Assembly: GCA_022497155.1 (NCBI GenBank)
Contig: MU385744.1
Location: forward strand, 62,001-126,000
Source: Whalleya microplaca
Lineage: Eukaryota; Ascomycota; Sordariomycetes; Xylariales; Xylariaceae
Direction: 5' to 3'
DNA length: 64,000 bases
Under the pieces are notes generated by a model. It ran no database searches, was not told the origin of the DNA, and saw nothing but the letters and a program-made list of their open reading frames with translations. Positions 22,769-35,091 of this stretch are shown here, in pieces. The position numbers were made by a program, and so were the translations under genes. Numbering within the stretch: the stretch's first letter is position 1; each line of letters begins with the position of its first letter.

Positions 22769-24185
22769 TCACAGGTTTCCGTTGTTGGCAATGACACGGG
22801 TGGTGCCCCGAGTACTCTGTGCGACATTCGCGCCCGTGGCGCCGCCAAGCGCCTTTATGCGATCCGAGACGGCAGTGGCATCGGTCAGACCCTCGAGGGA
22901 CATCAGGTAGGCTGCGAGGCCGGCGATGTGTGGTGAGGCTACACTTTCAGTTAGTTACGATTTTACAAATAAATAGAAATGGGGATGATAAAGAAGGGGA
23001 ACGGAATTACTTACCCATGGAAGTACCGCTCAAAGTCTCGCTTGCAGAGTTGCTAGTGATGCCTACACTCTCCACATCGACACCAGGGCCGAAAACATCT
23101 ACGATCTTGCCAAAGTTGCTGAAGCTCGCCTGTGCATCTGTCGCCTGATCAATAGCGCCAACGGTGATAGCGTTGGGGCTGCTCGCCGGAGACACGTTGG
23201 CAGCATCCTGCGCCTCATTTCCGGCAGCGACTACGGGGACGACGCCATTAGAGAAAAGCCGCTCAATAGCATTGTTGACAGCTTTGGAGGCCGGGCCACC
23301 GAGAGACATGTTCATAACAGATTTCCCAGCCGTGGCATTCTGTGAAACGAAGTTCAGGCCATCAATCACGTCCGCATTCGTACCACCGCCGTCCTTGTCG
23401 AGGACCTTGACGCCGACTATGTTGACGTTCTTGGCAACACCAAATGTTGCACCGCCGATCGTTCCTGAGACGTGAGAGCCGTGTCCATTCAGATCAGTGG
23501 CCTGCGTTCCATTGTTAGTTGCGTTTTCCTTCCCGGTGTGGTTAGATCGTACCTCTTCGTTCTCAACAGCGTTGAAGCCCATCGTCGCCCGCCCTTGAAA
23601 CTCGTCATGCGTAGTCATGACACCCGTGTCCACCACATAAGCCGTGATACCCTGACCAGCCGAATCATCGAACACATAACCCGTTCCATTGGCAGCGGCG
23701 TGACTTAATCGTACCAGACCCGTGGGCGCATTCGTCTGCGATTGCAGAGCAGATGCCTTGACATACATGTTGGCTTCGATGTATGAGACCATATCCATAT
23801 TATTCACCTCGCTCATCATCACGTCATCAGACTCCAGAGCCATGGCGCGCCAACCCGACATGGCAAACGTCCGCACCTTTGTCGAAAGCGGCTGGCCGGT
23901 AAGTCCGCGCTTTCCCAGGTTGCGCTTCTTGACGGCGGTCTTGATGGAGGCTTGATGGGCGTCGATGTCATCGTCGGTGAAGTTTTTGTTGTATACAACG
24001 ATATACGAGTTGGGTACTACGTTCGTGGCGTTAGGATTGCTCACGAATGCTGCCACTGACGATACAGACGCTGCTGCAGCAGCAGCATCAGCGTTACCTC
24101 GCCATAAGTTGAGTGGTTTTCCAAGCGTGGCCAAGGGGGAAAGAGCCAGCAGGGTAGTGAAGATGGTGGCAAGTTTTGGCGCCAT
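22769..24185 (-). CDS. Secreted subtilisin-like serine protease (S8, proteinase K group)
   Basis: Two exons, 23015-24185 and 22769-22938, with a 76-nt intron that interrupts the active-site serine motif between GTSM and ASPH; 446 aa. Residues 1-22 form a signal peptide ([15 protein letters not shown]...). Residues about 60-143 are an inhibitor-I9 propeptide ([10 protein letters not shown]). The mature catalytic domain begins around 150. The triad is D186 in VVDTGV, H235 in NGHGSHVSG and S389 in GTSMAS, with oxyanion N323 in AAGNEA. Several N-X-S/T sites suggest glycosylation. It is expected to be an extracellular or vacuolar alkaline endopeptidase like oryzin or cerevisin. Intact; the natural substrate is unknown. 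Confidence 0.96.
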
Positions 24186-27100
24186 GTCGAAGAACTAAAT
24201 CCGAAGTCGTAGTTGTTTGTTTTCCTTAATATTGAAATGTGTCGAGGATATGTCCAAAATTCGTCAACAGTCCTTGCAGGTATAATGAGAGAAATCGAAT
24301 CGAAAGGTGTGTACCGAAGATATGTAGAATGGGAATCTGAAAAATTGGCACTGCAAAGCCAGTGCAGTACTCTAAAATAATTTGCAGAAGAGGAACAAGT
24401 GATAGATCCCTGGTCCAATGAGTGTTGTAAAATGTATACCGAGAAATCAAAAATGCAAAATCGAACAAACAGTAGTGAGAGGGAGGAGGAGGAGAAGTTG
24501 TTCAGAGGAATGGTTAAGAGTATCTAGGTTGAACAAGCCACAAAGGTAACTACTGGTGAAAGAACAGACACAATGCACCTGCACGGTCGACCCAATATTG
24601 CCCAAAGAAGGTAATACTCGGGGAGGAAAGAAGAACAGAAAAAGAAGCGTTTTAAAAAGGACAAGCCGGCGCGAGAAGAGGAAAAGGAAGAATAAAGAGA
24701 CAGTGAATCATATGTGACTTTGTATCTTCATATGTTTTTCAAGATGTGTAAGTCAGCCACCTAGCTGAGGAACAGACGGCAGCCCCCAATAAGATGCGTC
24801 TCATAACGGCATGGGTCCTTACGCCAGGGGGTAGCGTAATGGTCCTTACCTATATACGGGGAGCTAAAAACGTAACTCTTGTTTGGGAAGCATGAATTCA
24901 CAGCGTTGCAAATCGTTGGATCCAGGATGGGAGTCGTCAATAGACGCCAATCGCAGACTGGCGCAGTGCGGCTGCCAAGGCAAGCCAAGTCAAACGTCAG
25001 CCCCTGGGCTGGCCGCGTCGATCCACCGAGACATGGGTTGGCCGCGCCGCAAGGCGCCTCGGGTATAACGTCGGTGTTCATTATTCATAGTACGTAGTCC
25101 TATCGGTCAGTCAACCCTTCCAGAATCACCCAAGTTTGCGACAGGCCAACTAGCAAACTCGCAGGGTGAATGGAGTGGTTCATCAGGTAGTACAGGTGTG
25201 TGTCAGTAGGTGAAGGTGAAGCTTTCTTGGAAGACAAGGAGGACCAAACCTTTGTCAAGGATCCCCCCACTTTGATCGTGCTAAGAGCCGCAGGAACTCG
25301 GGGGAGTAGCCGAGATCGTGATTAATAAGATAATTGTACATGTGTACAAGCCAAATGATCCTCCTTATATGCACGTATATAGTAGATCATGTATCGCCTT
25401 TATCAAGAGGCTGAGTATACGAGAGGCTGGCTGTGGTTCTTTGCCCAACAACACTGCGACTGAGGCAGCGGCAATGCAAACATCGAGTTCGGACAGATTT
25501 TCGTGATTGTTCCTTTCGAACTATCACACACGGACGCGCAATTCCTCGTAATATTGTTCCGAAAGAGCAACATTCGGGCATCCTTAGGGTCAACCTGGAA
25601 TGTTTTGAGACAGCAAATGTGCCTCTCGAGGCACGTAGACAAGCAAACAAGATACATATCTACGTTCGCAAGGGGTCTGCGAAGTAGAGTAGACAAGGGT
25701 GTTGATCTTATGATGAGTGATTATACTGCGTACATACCTTAGGATACCTACTGACACTAAACAGAAGACCCCAGCCCCTTGAGGCTTTATTCATGGGTCG
25801 ATGGTACTTGTCGGGCTGATGGACAGCATGGATGATATTCTAGATCTCTTCAGGTATCTACCAGATTGGTAGACATACTACGTAGTAGGGCTTGCTTGGG
25901 TCATAGAGACGTGTATGACACTAGGTAGGCAGCTAGGGCATGTTGCAAATGACTTTCTGGTGGAAGGGTGAGCCGAGGACGAAGTGCTACAGAGTTTCTA
26001 AATTGACACGGGGTCATTTGCACGTACTTACAACAATAGCATGGTGGACCCCGCCGTTAAGAAACACGTTTGACGCTACTACATGATCAGTGAAATTTCA
26101 CGTTAGGGGGCGCATAGGGACAGCTGGAGGATTGATTGGTCCGCTTGAGAGATTAGATCGATTACACCAGTACGTAGTGAGGGAGGTCGCCAAAGCTGGT
26201 AACAATTGACGGAGTTTAGGCATTGCGCTGCATTGCTCTGCCTGTCTGTGCATTCAATTGCTTTCCATTATAGTTGCCCTAGCAGCTTACTTATATAGAT
26301 ATGTGACAGCTGTACGGAGTGGGTAGATATCTATAATTAATTTAGGGAATACCGAAGCTTATTAAGACAGTCACACATATGCGTAGGTAGGACATAAAGC
26401 TTGCCTACATGCCCAAGAGACAAAACAATCACTTACATACATGTCGTAGCAGGTATGCGACTACTAGTAGGTACTACAGTCAGTAGCCAAACAGCTAACT
26501 TAGGTAACTAGAAGCCTTCGTAGAAGTTCGAGAATCGAATGTTGGTTGGCGGCTTGGCGGTATACGCAACACTTCATTCATCCTCGGCAAGCCATCCTAA
26601 AGGAGAAGAGACACAAAACCATCTCAGACTCTGATTCACTTGGCATCTACTGGAGGTTTTACATAGTGACAGCGAGCTTTTGCCGGTCTTTGTGTTACGA
26701 TTCAATACCCGTTGATATAAGCCTGCCACTTTCATCACAATTAATAAGCTGACTGTCCTTGAATCCTACCTACGTGTGTAGTCTATTGATTATTTGTAGT
26801 CTATGGGCACATCTCATCTGACTCATTACGGATAGAGCCTTTTACCTGTTTCCACTTGACACATGCTGATATTACGCTGTTTGCAACTCAGCATCGAATA
26901 ATACTATATCGCATGCCGTCAATGAAATCAATTGATATAGCTATTATCTATCTATAAGATATGCACTACTCTCTTTAGATGCTGCAAGGGAATTGCTTGA
27001 GACTACCTATTCACTTCTCATAGTATTACCGATTATTCGACTATGTAACCAGTATAACATCGAGTATCTATTTCAACGCTTGCTTGTTGCGCTACACCGC

Positions 27101-27280
27101 CGAATGTGTTCCCTTTCCTCTCTTGTGTAGGTACCCGCACAGTGGTATCTGGGTTTAAGGCTGATGGAAGAAGGTCCTGCTGTAACTAAGTTTGGCCGAC
27201 CCATCGCCACGAGGAGTTCCCAAGGAGGTGGTAAAGCTTGGTGTTATAAAGGGTATCCCCAAGCCTCTCTCTCAGTACGT

Positions 27281-27350
27281 AAGGCGGCATAAAGCAAGGT
27301 AAGGCAAGGCAAAACAAGGCGAGGTAAAGCATAGCATGGCATGGCAAGCG
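27281..27350. repeat. Degenerate AAGGCA/AAAGCA repeat tract
   Basis: Seventy bases of imperfect AAGGCA, AAAGCA and ATGGCA units in a gene-free stretch. No coding potential is apparent. Confidence 0.7.
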
Positions 27351-28486
27351 GCAGAGCTGGAAGGCAATCCGTCATGCAAGTAATTCCGATGTGTACCCAC
27401 TATAACAACGCAACTTGGCGACTTGTTCCAATCGAATGATGATCCGTATCCAGTTATCCAGTCAGCTTATCATATATATACGTGGATAATACCTGATGGG
27501 TTAGAATAACCCTGTGAACAACAAACATACAAGATAGTCTCATTCTTAAGAAAGAATTAAGTGATAAAATAAAAGTATGCAATTCTTGAGTGGAACCTGC
27601 TCTTACCATTTTATGAGGCTATGCATACTATTTCAAATACACTTTGATTCAGAGGGGATTCGCTCGAGCAAGCTGGCAGGCTGGGTAGGGTTAGTTGATG
27701 TTGGATTTGTGTTATCGCATGGAAGCCGAGGAGGGCTTATCCCATGCATGTCCGATTATGTAGGCGCTAGTGCAAGAGCTAAATCGTGACAAGTCCAGGT
27801 ACTTATACATCCGTAAACTCAATATTCTGATGGGTCCTAGGCATATCTAGATATCTAGACGTATGTAAGTCCACATACATGGATATTACCTACACGGTAT
27901 GACAACAAATATAAAGATTTGAAGGAATTAACAAGACATATTATACTAAGCATGTATGTATATGTATACAGTTATAGATCGGTTAGAGATGAGTTTATAC
28001 ATATGGAGTCTAGGTGCCAGCGCTAGCATTCTATTATATGTAACGATATAATAATAAGAGGTAAGGCGTGCATTCTCGATATGATTGGATTTAGTGGATT
28101 TAATTTCATCTGCGAAGTCGCTCAGCTCGCAGGCTGATAACGGGTCCGGGAGGGCGCTACATGCTGTACATGGAATTAAGCGCTGCATTATATGTAATCA
28201 GAGGTACCTCCCGCGTTGTGCTCCGTACTATTTGGCGACTATTTGGCGTATGTACCGATACTAGGTACAGACTGTGTATTGTGTATAGCAGACCCAGGCA
28301 GCCAGGGGCATCTTGCTGACCTGTTTGGTCGTCATCCCCCTCCACGGTCCACGGCAAATCTGTCCAATGCCCATTATGCCCATTCTCTGCATCATCCCAA
28401 TTTCTTGTCATTGGTATGCATAGCAACCAAAAACCGAAAATTTCCCTCTCTCTCTCTCCGTCACTCGGAATTCACCATCCTGCGAG

Positions 28487-28508
28487 CCTGCCTGCCTGCC
28501 TGCCTGCC
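28487..28508. repeat. CCTG tetranucleotide microsatellite
   Basis: Five consecutive CCTG units in a CT-rich promoter-like segment about 600 bp upstream of the F-box gene start. Confidence 0.85.
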
Positions 28509-29099
28509 CTCACGCTCAGAACCAACCTGAAAAACTCCCTATCCATAGAATCGAATCGTAAGTATTCCGTACATACTTGCATACTGCCAGCGTGCAGTAA
28601 ATAATTCTATTCTATTCGTTTCGTCCCCACCGAGCCTCTGTCTACCCGATTCTAGTCCCAATTTCTGCCCTGCCAACACTTCTGAAGTCCCCCTTCTGAA
28701 GAGGCGAGACACGCGACCAACCCAACTGCCCAAAACCACAGGGATCCTGCACCCAACCGTTGATACTTCTTCATTCAACATCAGGAGAAAACATTCCTCG
28801 GCCGCGTTATTCGGGCTTGCAGATTCACACATTCGCAGCGTTGCCTCGAGCATTAAAAATTCGACCTGGAATTCTTCATCTCTTGACTCGATCACATCCT
28901 CCCAGGCATAAGCCTCCTCTTGAGAGAGTACAATCGCCACTCCCCTTCCATCTACGATCGCCTGCAGTGCTCGATAGTACAACCCTCTTCGTTTTGTTCC
29001 GATAGGCGTGATATTCTAGTCGGTGCGCTTCGGAAAATTCTTCACCTGCCATGATCACGGGCAACTCATAATCGACGGATTCCGATTTGACATCAAAAG

Positions 29100-30987
29100 A
29101 TGATGACCGTGCGCGTTAGGGACCCTGCCCCCTTTCATGAAGAAGACGTCGTCATTGCCAATTCCTACGATGCTCAATCCCAGAGTCTCCAACTTCCAAG
29201 GGAAGCCTATCTGCAGAGGGAGATGTCCATAGACCGCGACGACGAGGACGAGGACGAGGGCACGGCAACCGTCGAGCTGGCTGCTATCATGACCACTGCA
29301 TCCACGCCAGTCACGCCCGGTCCAACTAGCCCGCCTTTAGAGCAGCCTAAATCCTCCGACTTCGTGCCACCTACCCGTCCCAGCAGCACGCCATTCCCCA
29401 ATGCTCAGCAGGGCCAAACTGACATCCGCTGTCTGACCTGTCAGCCGGATGGCCCCGACTCCGAAGACTGTATGGCCGTGAGCCCGGTATCCACACCGAC
29501 CGTTGAACAAAATCCGAGATTAACACTGAGTGCGCTACCGGCTGAAATCCACGAATGTGTTCTCGACCACATATTCGGATACCGCGTCTCTACTACGTCT
29601 CCCAGCTCTCTAAATATACCAAGTGTCAACGCCCGCAGCTGGAGCACGGCACTCCGACATTCAAGAAGGAAGGAGTTGTCTAACCTCGCTCTAGTTAGTC
29701 CTTTATGGAGGGATTTGATCCAACAACGGCTTTACCGACATATCAAGCTTAAGGCAACGGTGCGTGGCGGAAACGACGTCATGACCTTCTTTGTGCATCA
29801 TCCGCATCTTAGAACGTACGTGAAACACATTGAGGTCTGGTTCCCGGTATTCCAGCCAAAATTCCATCCTACAGTTCCAGGCGATACTTCGCTTGCATTG
29901 CCCACTGTTTCCCCCGAGGGTATCGCTAGCGCAACCTATGCGTTGCCAACGGACAACGCTACTCTGGAGGAAGTATTCTACCTTGTCAACATGACATTCC
30001 CTGAGGCACGTGTCATGACACTGGAAGGTGGAGAGAGGAAGAAGGCTCCGCGGGTGCGATTCAGCATTCCTGGACCAGTCACCCGGGACTTGCCCGAGGT
30101 CTCATCAATCCAAACCCTTATTGTCAAGGGACAATGGAACATTATTCGGCAACCGAAAGACTGGGAGGTCATCTCCCGCGCATTGCCAAATTTGGAGGAA
30201 TGGCACGGTACATATGCCAAGCCGAAGTCCAAGAGCTATCTCAGTATGGCAGGTACACTGGATAGCCTCGATCCGAAGATTACCAAACTCAATCTATGCC
30301 TCGAGTGTGATTACCGGAGAGAAATGACCTGTCCTCCCTATTATATCAAGGTTTGTGAGCAGCTTCATTGGTGTGAAAAGATGGCAAAGGCTGCAAGTAA
30401 GCTCGAGCACCTGTCCTACACGGGCCGTGTCTGCCACGGGTTCTTCGATGTCCTGGCGAAATGCTCGAACCCTCGCACTACCCGACTGAAGACGATTGAT
30501 CTTACTGTCAAAAACTGCTGCCGGCCCAATGCCCAATGGAACGAGTCAGGCTCGGGCATTACCGACATGCATTTTATCGGCGCCTTTGAGCAGCTCGTAC
30601 TGGGGGGTATCCGAGCCCTACAGCGTCTCAAGTCCGTCGAATTATTGCGAATTCGATACGTTGACCTTGGTATGTGGCCCCTCTTTCATCCCAAATATTG
30701 ACTTGGAATGCTAATCGATGAAACAAGACTCGCCGGTTCCACCCCTGAACCCTTATTTCATGATTAAAGATGGCTGGTGCTCCGGGGTATGGAGCGATGA
30801 GATCGTAACGGAGATTAACCGAGTACGACCTGATATTCGCTTCGAGGAGATGGTTGAGAGCTTTGGCGACATCGGCTACAACAAGGACGGCCGCCTGGTT
30901 ATCAGCCCTGACTTCCCAAAGTCCCGCGTGCTCTCTTTGAAATTAAGCAACTATGCTATGCTTTCAGGGGGCATCACGATTCTGTGA
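29100..30987 (+). CDS. F-box domain protein
   Basis: Two exons, 29100-30669 and 30728-30987, with a 58-nt intron splitting a GAC codon; 609 aa. Residues 1-140 are disordered and acidic (DRDDEDEDEG). An F-box-like segment at about 142-205 reads LSALPAEIHECVLDHIFGY, then ELSNLALVSPLWRDLIQQRLY, the pattern used to bind Skp1 in SCF ubiquitin ligases. The remainder (FFVHHPHLRTYVKHIEVWFP, LPNLEEWHG, ITKLNLCLEC) resembles the degenerate leucine-rich substrate-binding part of fungal F-box proteins. Filamentous fungi carry many such poorly conserved members, so the target cannot be named. It converges with GPI14. Two adjacent ATGs (29100, 29103) are equivalent starts. Confidence 0.82.
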
Positions 30988-31892
30988 ATCGTGAAACTTA
31001 CATAGCCCCTCTCAAACTACGATTACACGAGACAAACGATAAGAGAAACTTTCCATGGACATATTCTAGCCGGGTATTAATAGGTCCCCCGAACACCTTG
31101 TATAAAGGGGACGTGACTATTAATACCCGGGAAGGGTCATTTGATACGGAGTTTCTACGAAGATGGGGGGCAACGGATCTGTGTGCCGGAGTTGGCTCTT
31201 TTTGCAACGGATAGACATGGCACGGACAGGTAGGCAAGGAAGATTTGAACTTTTTTTTTTTTTCCCATGTTGAGATCTAAGGGGAATGGAAGTGAAGACT
31301 AGCATCGGCTTTCAGGACGCAAATAATACCCACGGCAATGATTTCTTTCGAGAGGCGTACAGAAATGCTTACGAAGCCGCCGTTGTTGTACTAGAGTATA
31401 TTTCCAAAGGCGATATGTAACATAGTGCTGTAGCATCAAAAAAGCCCGTTACAATTCATCTGGACCCAATGCTTATCTTCCGTGATATGAGTGATTCAAA
31501 TTTGGATTCGAATTCTAGAATTCCTAGTTGATTGTTGCAGTAGCAAGCCTAATAATGTCTGGCCCATTCTTGTAGCAGCTGTTTTAATGTCAAGTCCAGT
31601 TAAGAGAGGAATCCGGCTGGAGCAGTCAATTCGATATCAGCCAGATGCATGTGAAGTTGGTCTTCTATTCAAGCTTTTGCATGTATATCTATACAGCAGC
31701 ACTCCGGGATATATAATTCATCAGGTTGACCACGCAGTATGCACGGCTACATCATTCTCATCTATTTTCGTCACCTCCCAAATTGCTCAAAAGCATATTG
31801 TATATGTACAAACATTTGCGTCTAGATATACAACCCATCCATATAAAACTTTATGCCCATCTAATTAACCGACCGATCGTTGTTCCTATGTC
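30988..31892. other. Convergent spacer between F-box gene and GPI14
   Basis: Holds a strong hairpin (31070-31130), a poly-T run at about 31248-31263 and otherwise featureless sequence. Both flanking genes end here, so it should contain two polyadenylation regions. Confidence 0.6.
31070..31130. repeat. Near-perfect inverted repeat / hairpin
   Basis: The arms CCGGGTATTAATAG (31070-31083) and CTATTAATACCCGG (31117-31130) pair perfectly over 14 bp. The pairing resumes for six more base pairs (GTCCCC with GGGGAC) after a four-base bulge, leaving a 17-base loop. It lies 83 bp past the F-box stop codon, probably inside its 3' UTR. Confidence 0.9.
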
Positions 31893-33259
31893 TCATCTCG
31901 CGTCCGCGGTCCCCAGGTCCTCGACGATTAGGCCCAAGATCCAGCAGTTCGCCAAGAAGAACGCCAGGGATGCCGTCCACAACCCCGGGACGAACGTGCT
32001 CTGGCCCAGAAACTCGAGGTTGTAGCCTTGCTGCAGCCATAATCCCTGCGTCGCGACCCAGAGCGCCAGTGCGGAGATCCCGAGGGAGGGGCGCCGGAGG
32101 AGGGATGAGCTGGGGAGATAGAGAGGCAGAAAGACCATGTACCAGAGGAAATACTAGTACAATCAACATCGTTAACTATACTTCCATCGTGAACAAGGAA
32201 TAACTAGGATAGACATACCTGGCTTGTGCAAACCTTGTTAAACGTCACAAACGCAAATGTCTGCGCCAGCATCGTAGTCGGCAGGTCCTTCTTCGCCCCG
32301 ATGAAGGGGATCAGCACCGTCGATAGCTGAAGCTGCGGCACGAAGGCCACGGACTCGATCCCCAACGGCGCCGGGCTCGGACGTGCCGAGGTCAGGTATA
32401 ACAGGATGTTGTAGGGGCTGAAGTTATGCCGGTGATCGATCCGCGTGACGTGATGGAGGAACGTGTGCGTCACAAAGGGCATGCCGTAGAGCGCATACAT
32501 AGCCACATTCAAGCCCAGGAACGTCGCCAGGCTCACCACGGCAAGCGTAATACGCTCTGGCGTGAGGAACGCCGTAACCGTCGCCCAAACACTCGCAGCT
32601 TGCTCCTCCTTGCCCTTGCCCGTAGCGCTCTTCTCCGTTCGACCCATGCGCTCCCCATCCATCCACCACACGATTGCCGGCGCGTAGATAAACGGATAGA
32701 TCTTGAAATGCACCCCGAGCCCCAACAGCACCCCCGCGAGCGCGACCCGCCTCTCCAGCACCGCCCACAGCAGCGCCATGACCAGCACCCCCAGCAACCC
32801 CTCCGAGCTCCCGCGCGTGCTGATCGCCGCCACCATCGGGTTCAGCAGCCAGATGGCCGCGTACGCGCACGCGCGGTCCGGCGCCATGCGCCGGTGGCCC
32901 CGCAGCACGAGGATGATCAGGTAGCCCGCCAGCAGGTCCGCGCCCGCGAACAGCGCCTTGCCGGACGAGAACCAGAACGCGCTGCCGCCCGCCACCGTCG
33001 TCGGGTACAACAGCCAGGCCAGCAGGGGCGTGTACCGGTAGGTCTCGCGCGTGTACGGCGACGCGGACGCGGACGCGGACGCGGGGGTGAAGGTGAACCG
33101 CGCCGCGTCCGTGAATACCAGGTAGTCGATGTCGGTGTACTTGAGCGGCGAGTGCGCGTCCTGCCAGAGCCCGTAGAGGAGCATTGCGGCGCGCAGGAGG
33201 GTTGCCGCTGTGAAGAGCGGGATGGGCCGCGAGATGAGCTTTGTGAGTGGCGAGGCCAT
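31893..33259 (-). CDS. GPI14: GPI mannosyltransferase I (PIG-M/Gpi14)
   Basis: Adds the first alpha-1,4 mannose to the GPI-anchor precursor in the endoplasmic reticulum lumen, using dolichol-phosphate mannose. Two exons, 32219-33259 and 31893-32153, with a 65-nt intron between TSQ and YFLWY; 433 aa. It is a multi-pass GT-C enzyme. The luminal catalytic DID is at 43-45 in KYTDIDYLVFTDAARF; ETYRYTPLLAWLLYP, GLGVHFKIYPFIYAPAI and HNFSPYNILLYLTS are family signatures. An (Ala-Ser)n run coded by a GACGCG microsatellite sits shortly after the DID motif. It shares a 400-bp divergent promoter with the TRAX homologue. Essential in yeasts; looks intact. Confidence 0.95.
33059..33085. repeat. GACGCG hexanucleotide repeat inside GPI14
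   Basis: Four hexamer copies that encode alternating Ala-Ser on the minus strand in the first luminal loop of the mannosyltransferase. The reading frame is kept because the unit length is six. Confidence 0.85.
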
Positions 33260-33659
33260 CTTGCCTGTATTAGGGGGCTATTCGCCTTTTGTATAGTGAG
33301 ATGACAGATGGACAGACAAGTGACCAGCACTTGCTGGGCTAAGAACTTAGATGATGATAACTGAGAATTTATGAAACAGGAAAAACCATGAGTCTTCAGT
33401 AATACAACTTGCTGGGTTTTAACAAATCTTCCTCACAGTGCACGCTCATTTCGTGCATCTCATCAATGTTATAAGGAGTTGAGAGTGTAAATGAAATGCA
33501 AGGGTCGGCTTCTCCTCGGCTCAAGTCGCATAATGATTTTGCGACCAGGTTGACAGTTGCTGACAGCCGACAATTGAATAGCTATGCAAACGACCACACC
33601 CTGCCTACATAGACACAATTACTCGGTTCATCATCCCACTCACGTATCATATTAAAAGC
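33260..33659. promoter_or_regulatory. Divergent promoter between GPI14 and the TRAX homologue
   Basis: The 400 bp between two start codons facing away from each other must contain both promoters. I see no strong TATA box for either gene and no tandem repeat. Confidence 0.5.
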
Positions 33660-34667
33660 ATGTCTGAGGTGATAGTCCCACAAACTCAACATACCGACAT
33701 GAGTGGCGTTAAGAGAGACCACCAGGGTAAGGAGAAAGTAGGCAGACCCAGACAGGATAGGGACAAGGCAAAGGATGCGCCCCGCAATGCATATACATAT
33801 ATGTTTGAGTCTTTCCGCGATGAGCTAGACGAGCATCATGATCGCCGCATGAAGATAGGCAAGGTTTCTAGAGATGTGACCGCTCTCAGCAAGAAGATGT
33901 ACATCCTAACCCATAAAAACATCAACCGTGAATAAAACGCTAATACTTGCAACAGCATCTTCTCCCTGCAACGGTATATACATCGTCATCGACCTCTCAT
34001 ACTCACTCACCTACATGTAGTGAGCCTGTCTGGCTGACCGGCATCTCACAGCGTGCGCAAGCTCAACCAGCCGCTCCCGGCCCGCATCAAGGCCGAGAAC
34101 GACGAGCGTCTGAAGGAGATAGCCGAGCTACTCGTGACCATCGAGGGCGACGTAGCCGGCATGCGCCGCTGGCGGTACCCGCTGATCTGCCTGGAGGAGT
34201 TCGTCGAGGCGGTGTCGTTCGCGCACTACGTGCAGCACCAGAGCCTGATCACGCCGCAGCAGGCTCAGGAGGCGCTGCCGGCCGACATCCCGCTGACGCC
34301 GCCCGATTACGTGTTCGGCGTGTTCGACCTGACGGGCGAGATGATGCGCTTCGCCACGGCCGTCACGGCGCTGACCGGCAGCATGCCCGCATCCTCGGGC
34401 GCCGGAGAGGAGCCGCCGCGGACCATCTTGAAGGACTTACAGGATGTGAGCTCCATGCTGCAGATCTGTCCGACGGTGGGCGGGAAGCCCGGTACCTATG
34501 CCAAGAAGTTGGATATCATGATCGAGCAGGTGAGTAAGGTGGAGAGACTTGGCTACGGTGTTACGGTACGAGGGAATGAGAGGCCGAAGGGCTGGATGCC
34601 TGATTTGAATGAGCCTACTCATGATGGAGGTGGAGGCGGGTATGACAATGATGTCTCTATGGACTAA
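33660..34667 (+). CDS. Translin-associated factor X (TRAX) homologue
   Basis: Member of the translin family. TRAX pairs with translin in the C3PO RNase complex, which acts on small RNAs and tRNA processing. I read three exons, 33660-33898, 33956-33973 and 34052-34667, giving 290 aa. The middle exon is only 18 nt and codes for the conserved IFSLQR between ALSKKI and VRKLNQPLP. Without it the frame breaks and the family motif is lost. Other hallmarks are FESFRDELDEHHDRR, KVSRDVTALSKK, WRYPLICLEEFVEAVSFAHYV and PPDYVFGVFDLTGEMMRFA. In animal TRAX, acidic residues in the last two helices form the RNase site; the E-E and D-E positions here look compatible, but I cannot confirm activity. The first ~40 residues are a charged tail. 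Confidence 0.93.
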
Positions 34668-35091
34668 AACATCGGCAATCGCTCGTACAATTATTTGTAC
34701 ATCAGCGTTTTTGTCGACCGGGGCGACTTTTGTTCCGAGACCAGTTGTTCGTGGAGGCAACCCCTGAGATGATAAAATCTGGCGTTAAGATATCTATGTG
34801 TTAGTCTCATGAAGAAAACCTATGGCGCACCTGGAATATGCTAGGGTCGGAACAGGGGGGAATAATCGGTGAAGTAATGTCTCGGCGTACCATTATCTCG
34901 ATGCTAAAGTTACCAAGCATTCGTTAAAATAGCTTTGTATGCGTAACAACTTTTACTTGAACCAAGTTCTCGGCATCTATATTACTACATGGGAGTATCT
35001 ACTATCTAAACTTTGCAAATGCTATCACCTCTGCCAACGACCCGAACGCTTGCGATCAGCACCGCCTGACACTACCCCATTACCAAATACC
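34668..35091. other. Convergent 3' spacer
   Basis: 424 bp between the TRAX homologue and the carboxylesterase, which converge. I see no gene or notable repeat. Confidence 0.6.

Larger units (their letters stand above)
24186..29099. other. Gene-poor region, 4.9 kb
   Basis: Between the protease and the F-box gene I see only short frames. A GC-richer patch at 24760-25080 contains a 106-codon Cys-containing minus frame without a signal peptide. Simple repeats occur at 27281-27350 (AAGGCA-like) and 28487-28508 (CCTG). The last 0.6 kb is the promoter and 5' UTR of the F-box gene, with a GTAAGT at 28558 that could open a 5' UTR intron. Confidence 0.55.

Noticed and set aside
24761..25081. Cys-containing minus frame as a small secreted effector
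   Set aside because: It lacks an N-terminal signal peptide and has no splice-linked upstream exon.
28539..28982. Minus-strand frame of 147 codons opposite the F-box 5' region
   Set aside because: It overlaps the likely promoter and 5' UTR of the F-box gene antisense, and nothing in it is recognisable.
32426..33304. Plus-strand frame of 292 codons
   Set aside because: Arg/His-rich shadow of GPI14; the real gene is on the opposite strand with family motifs.
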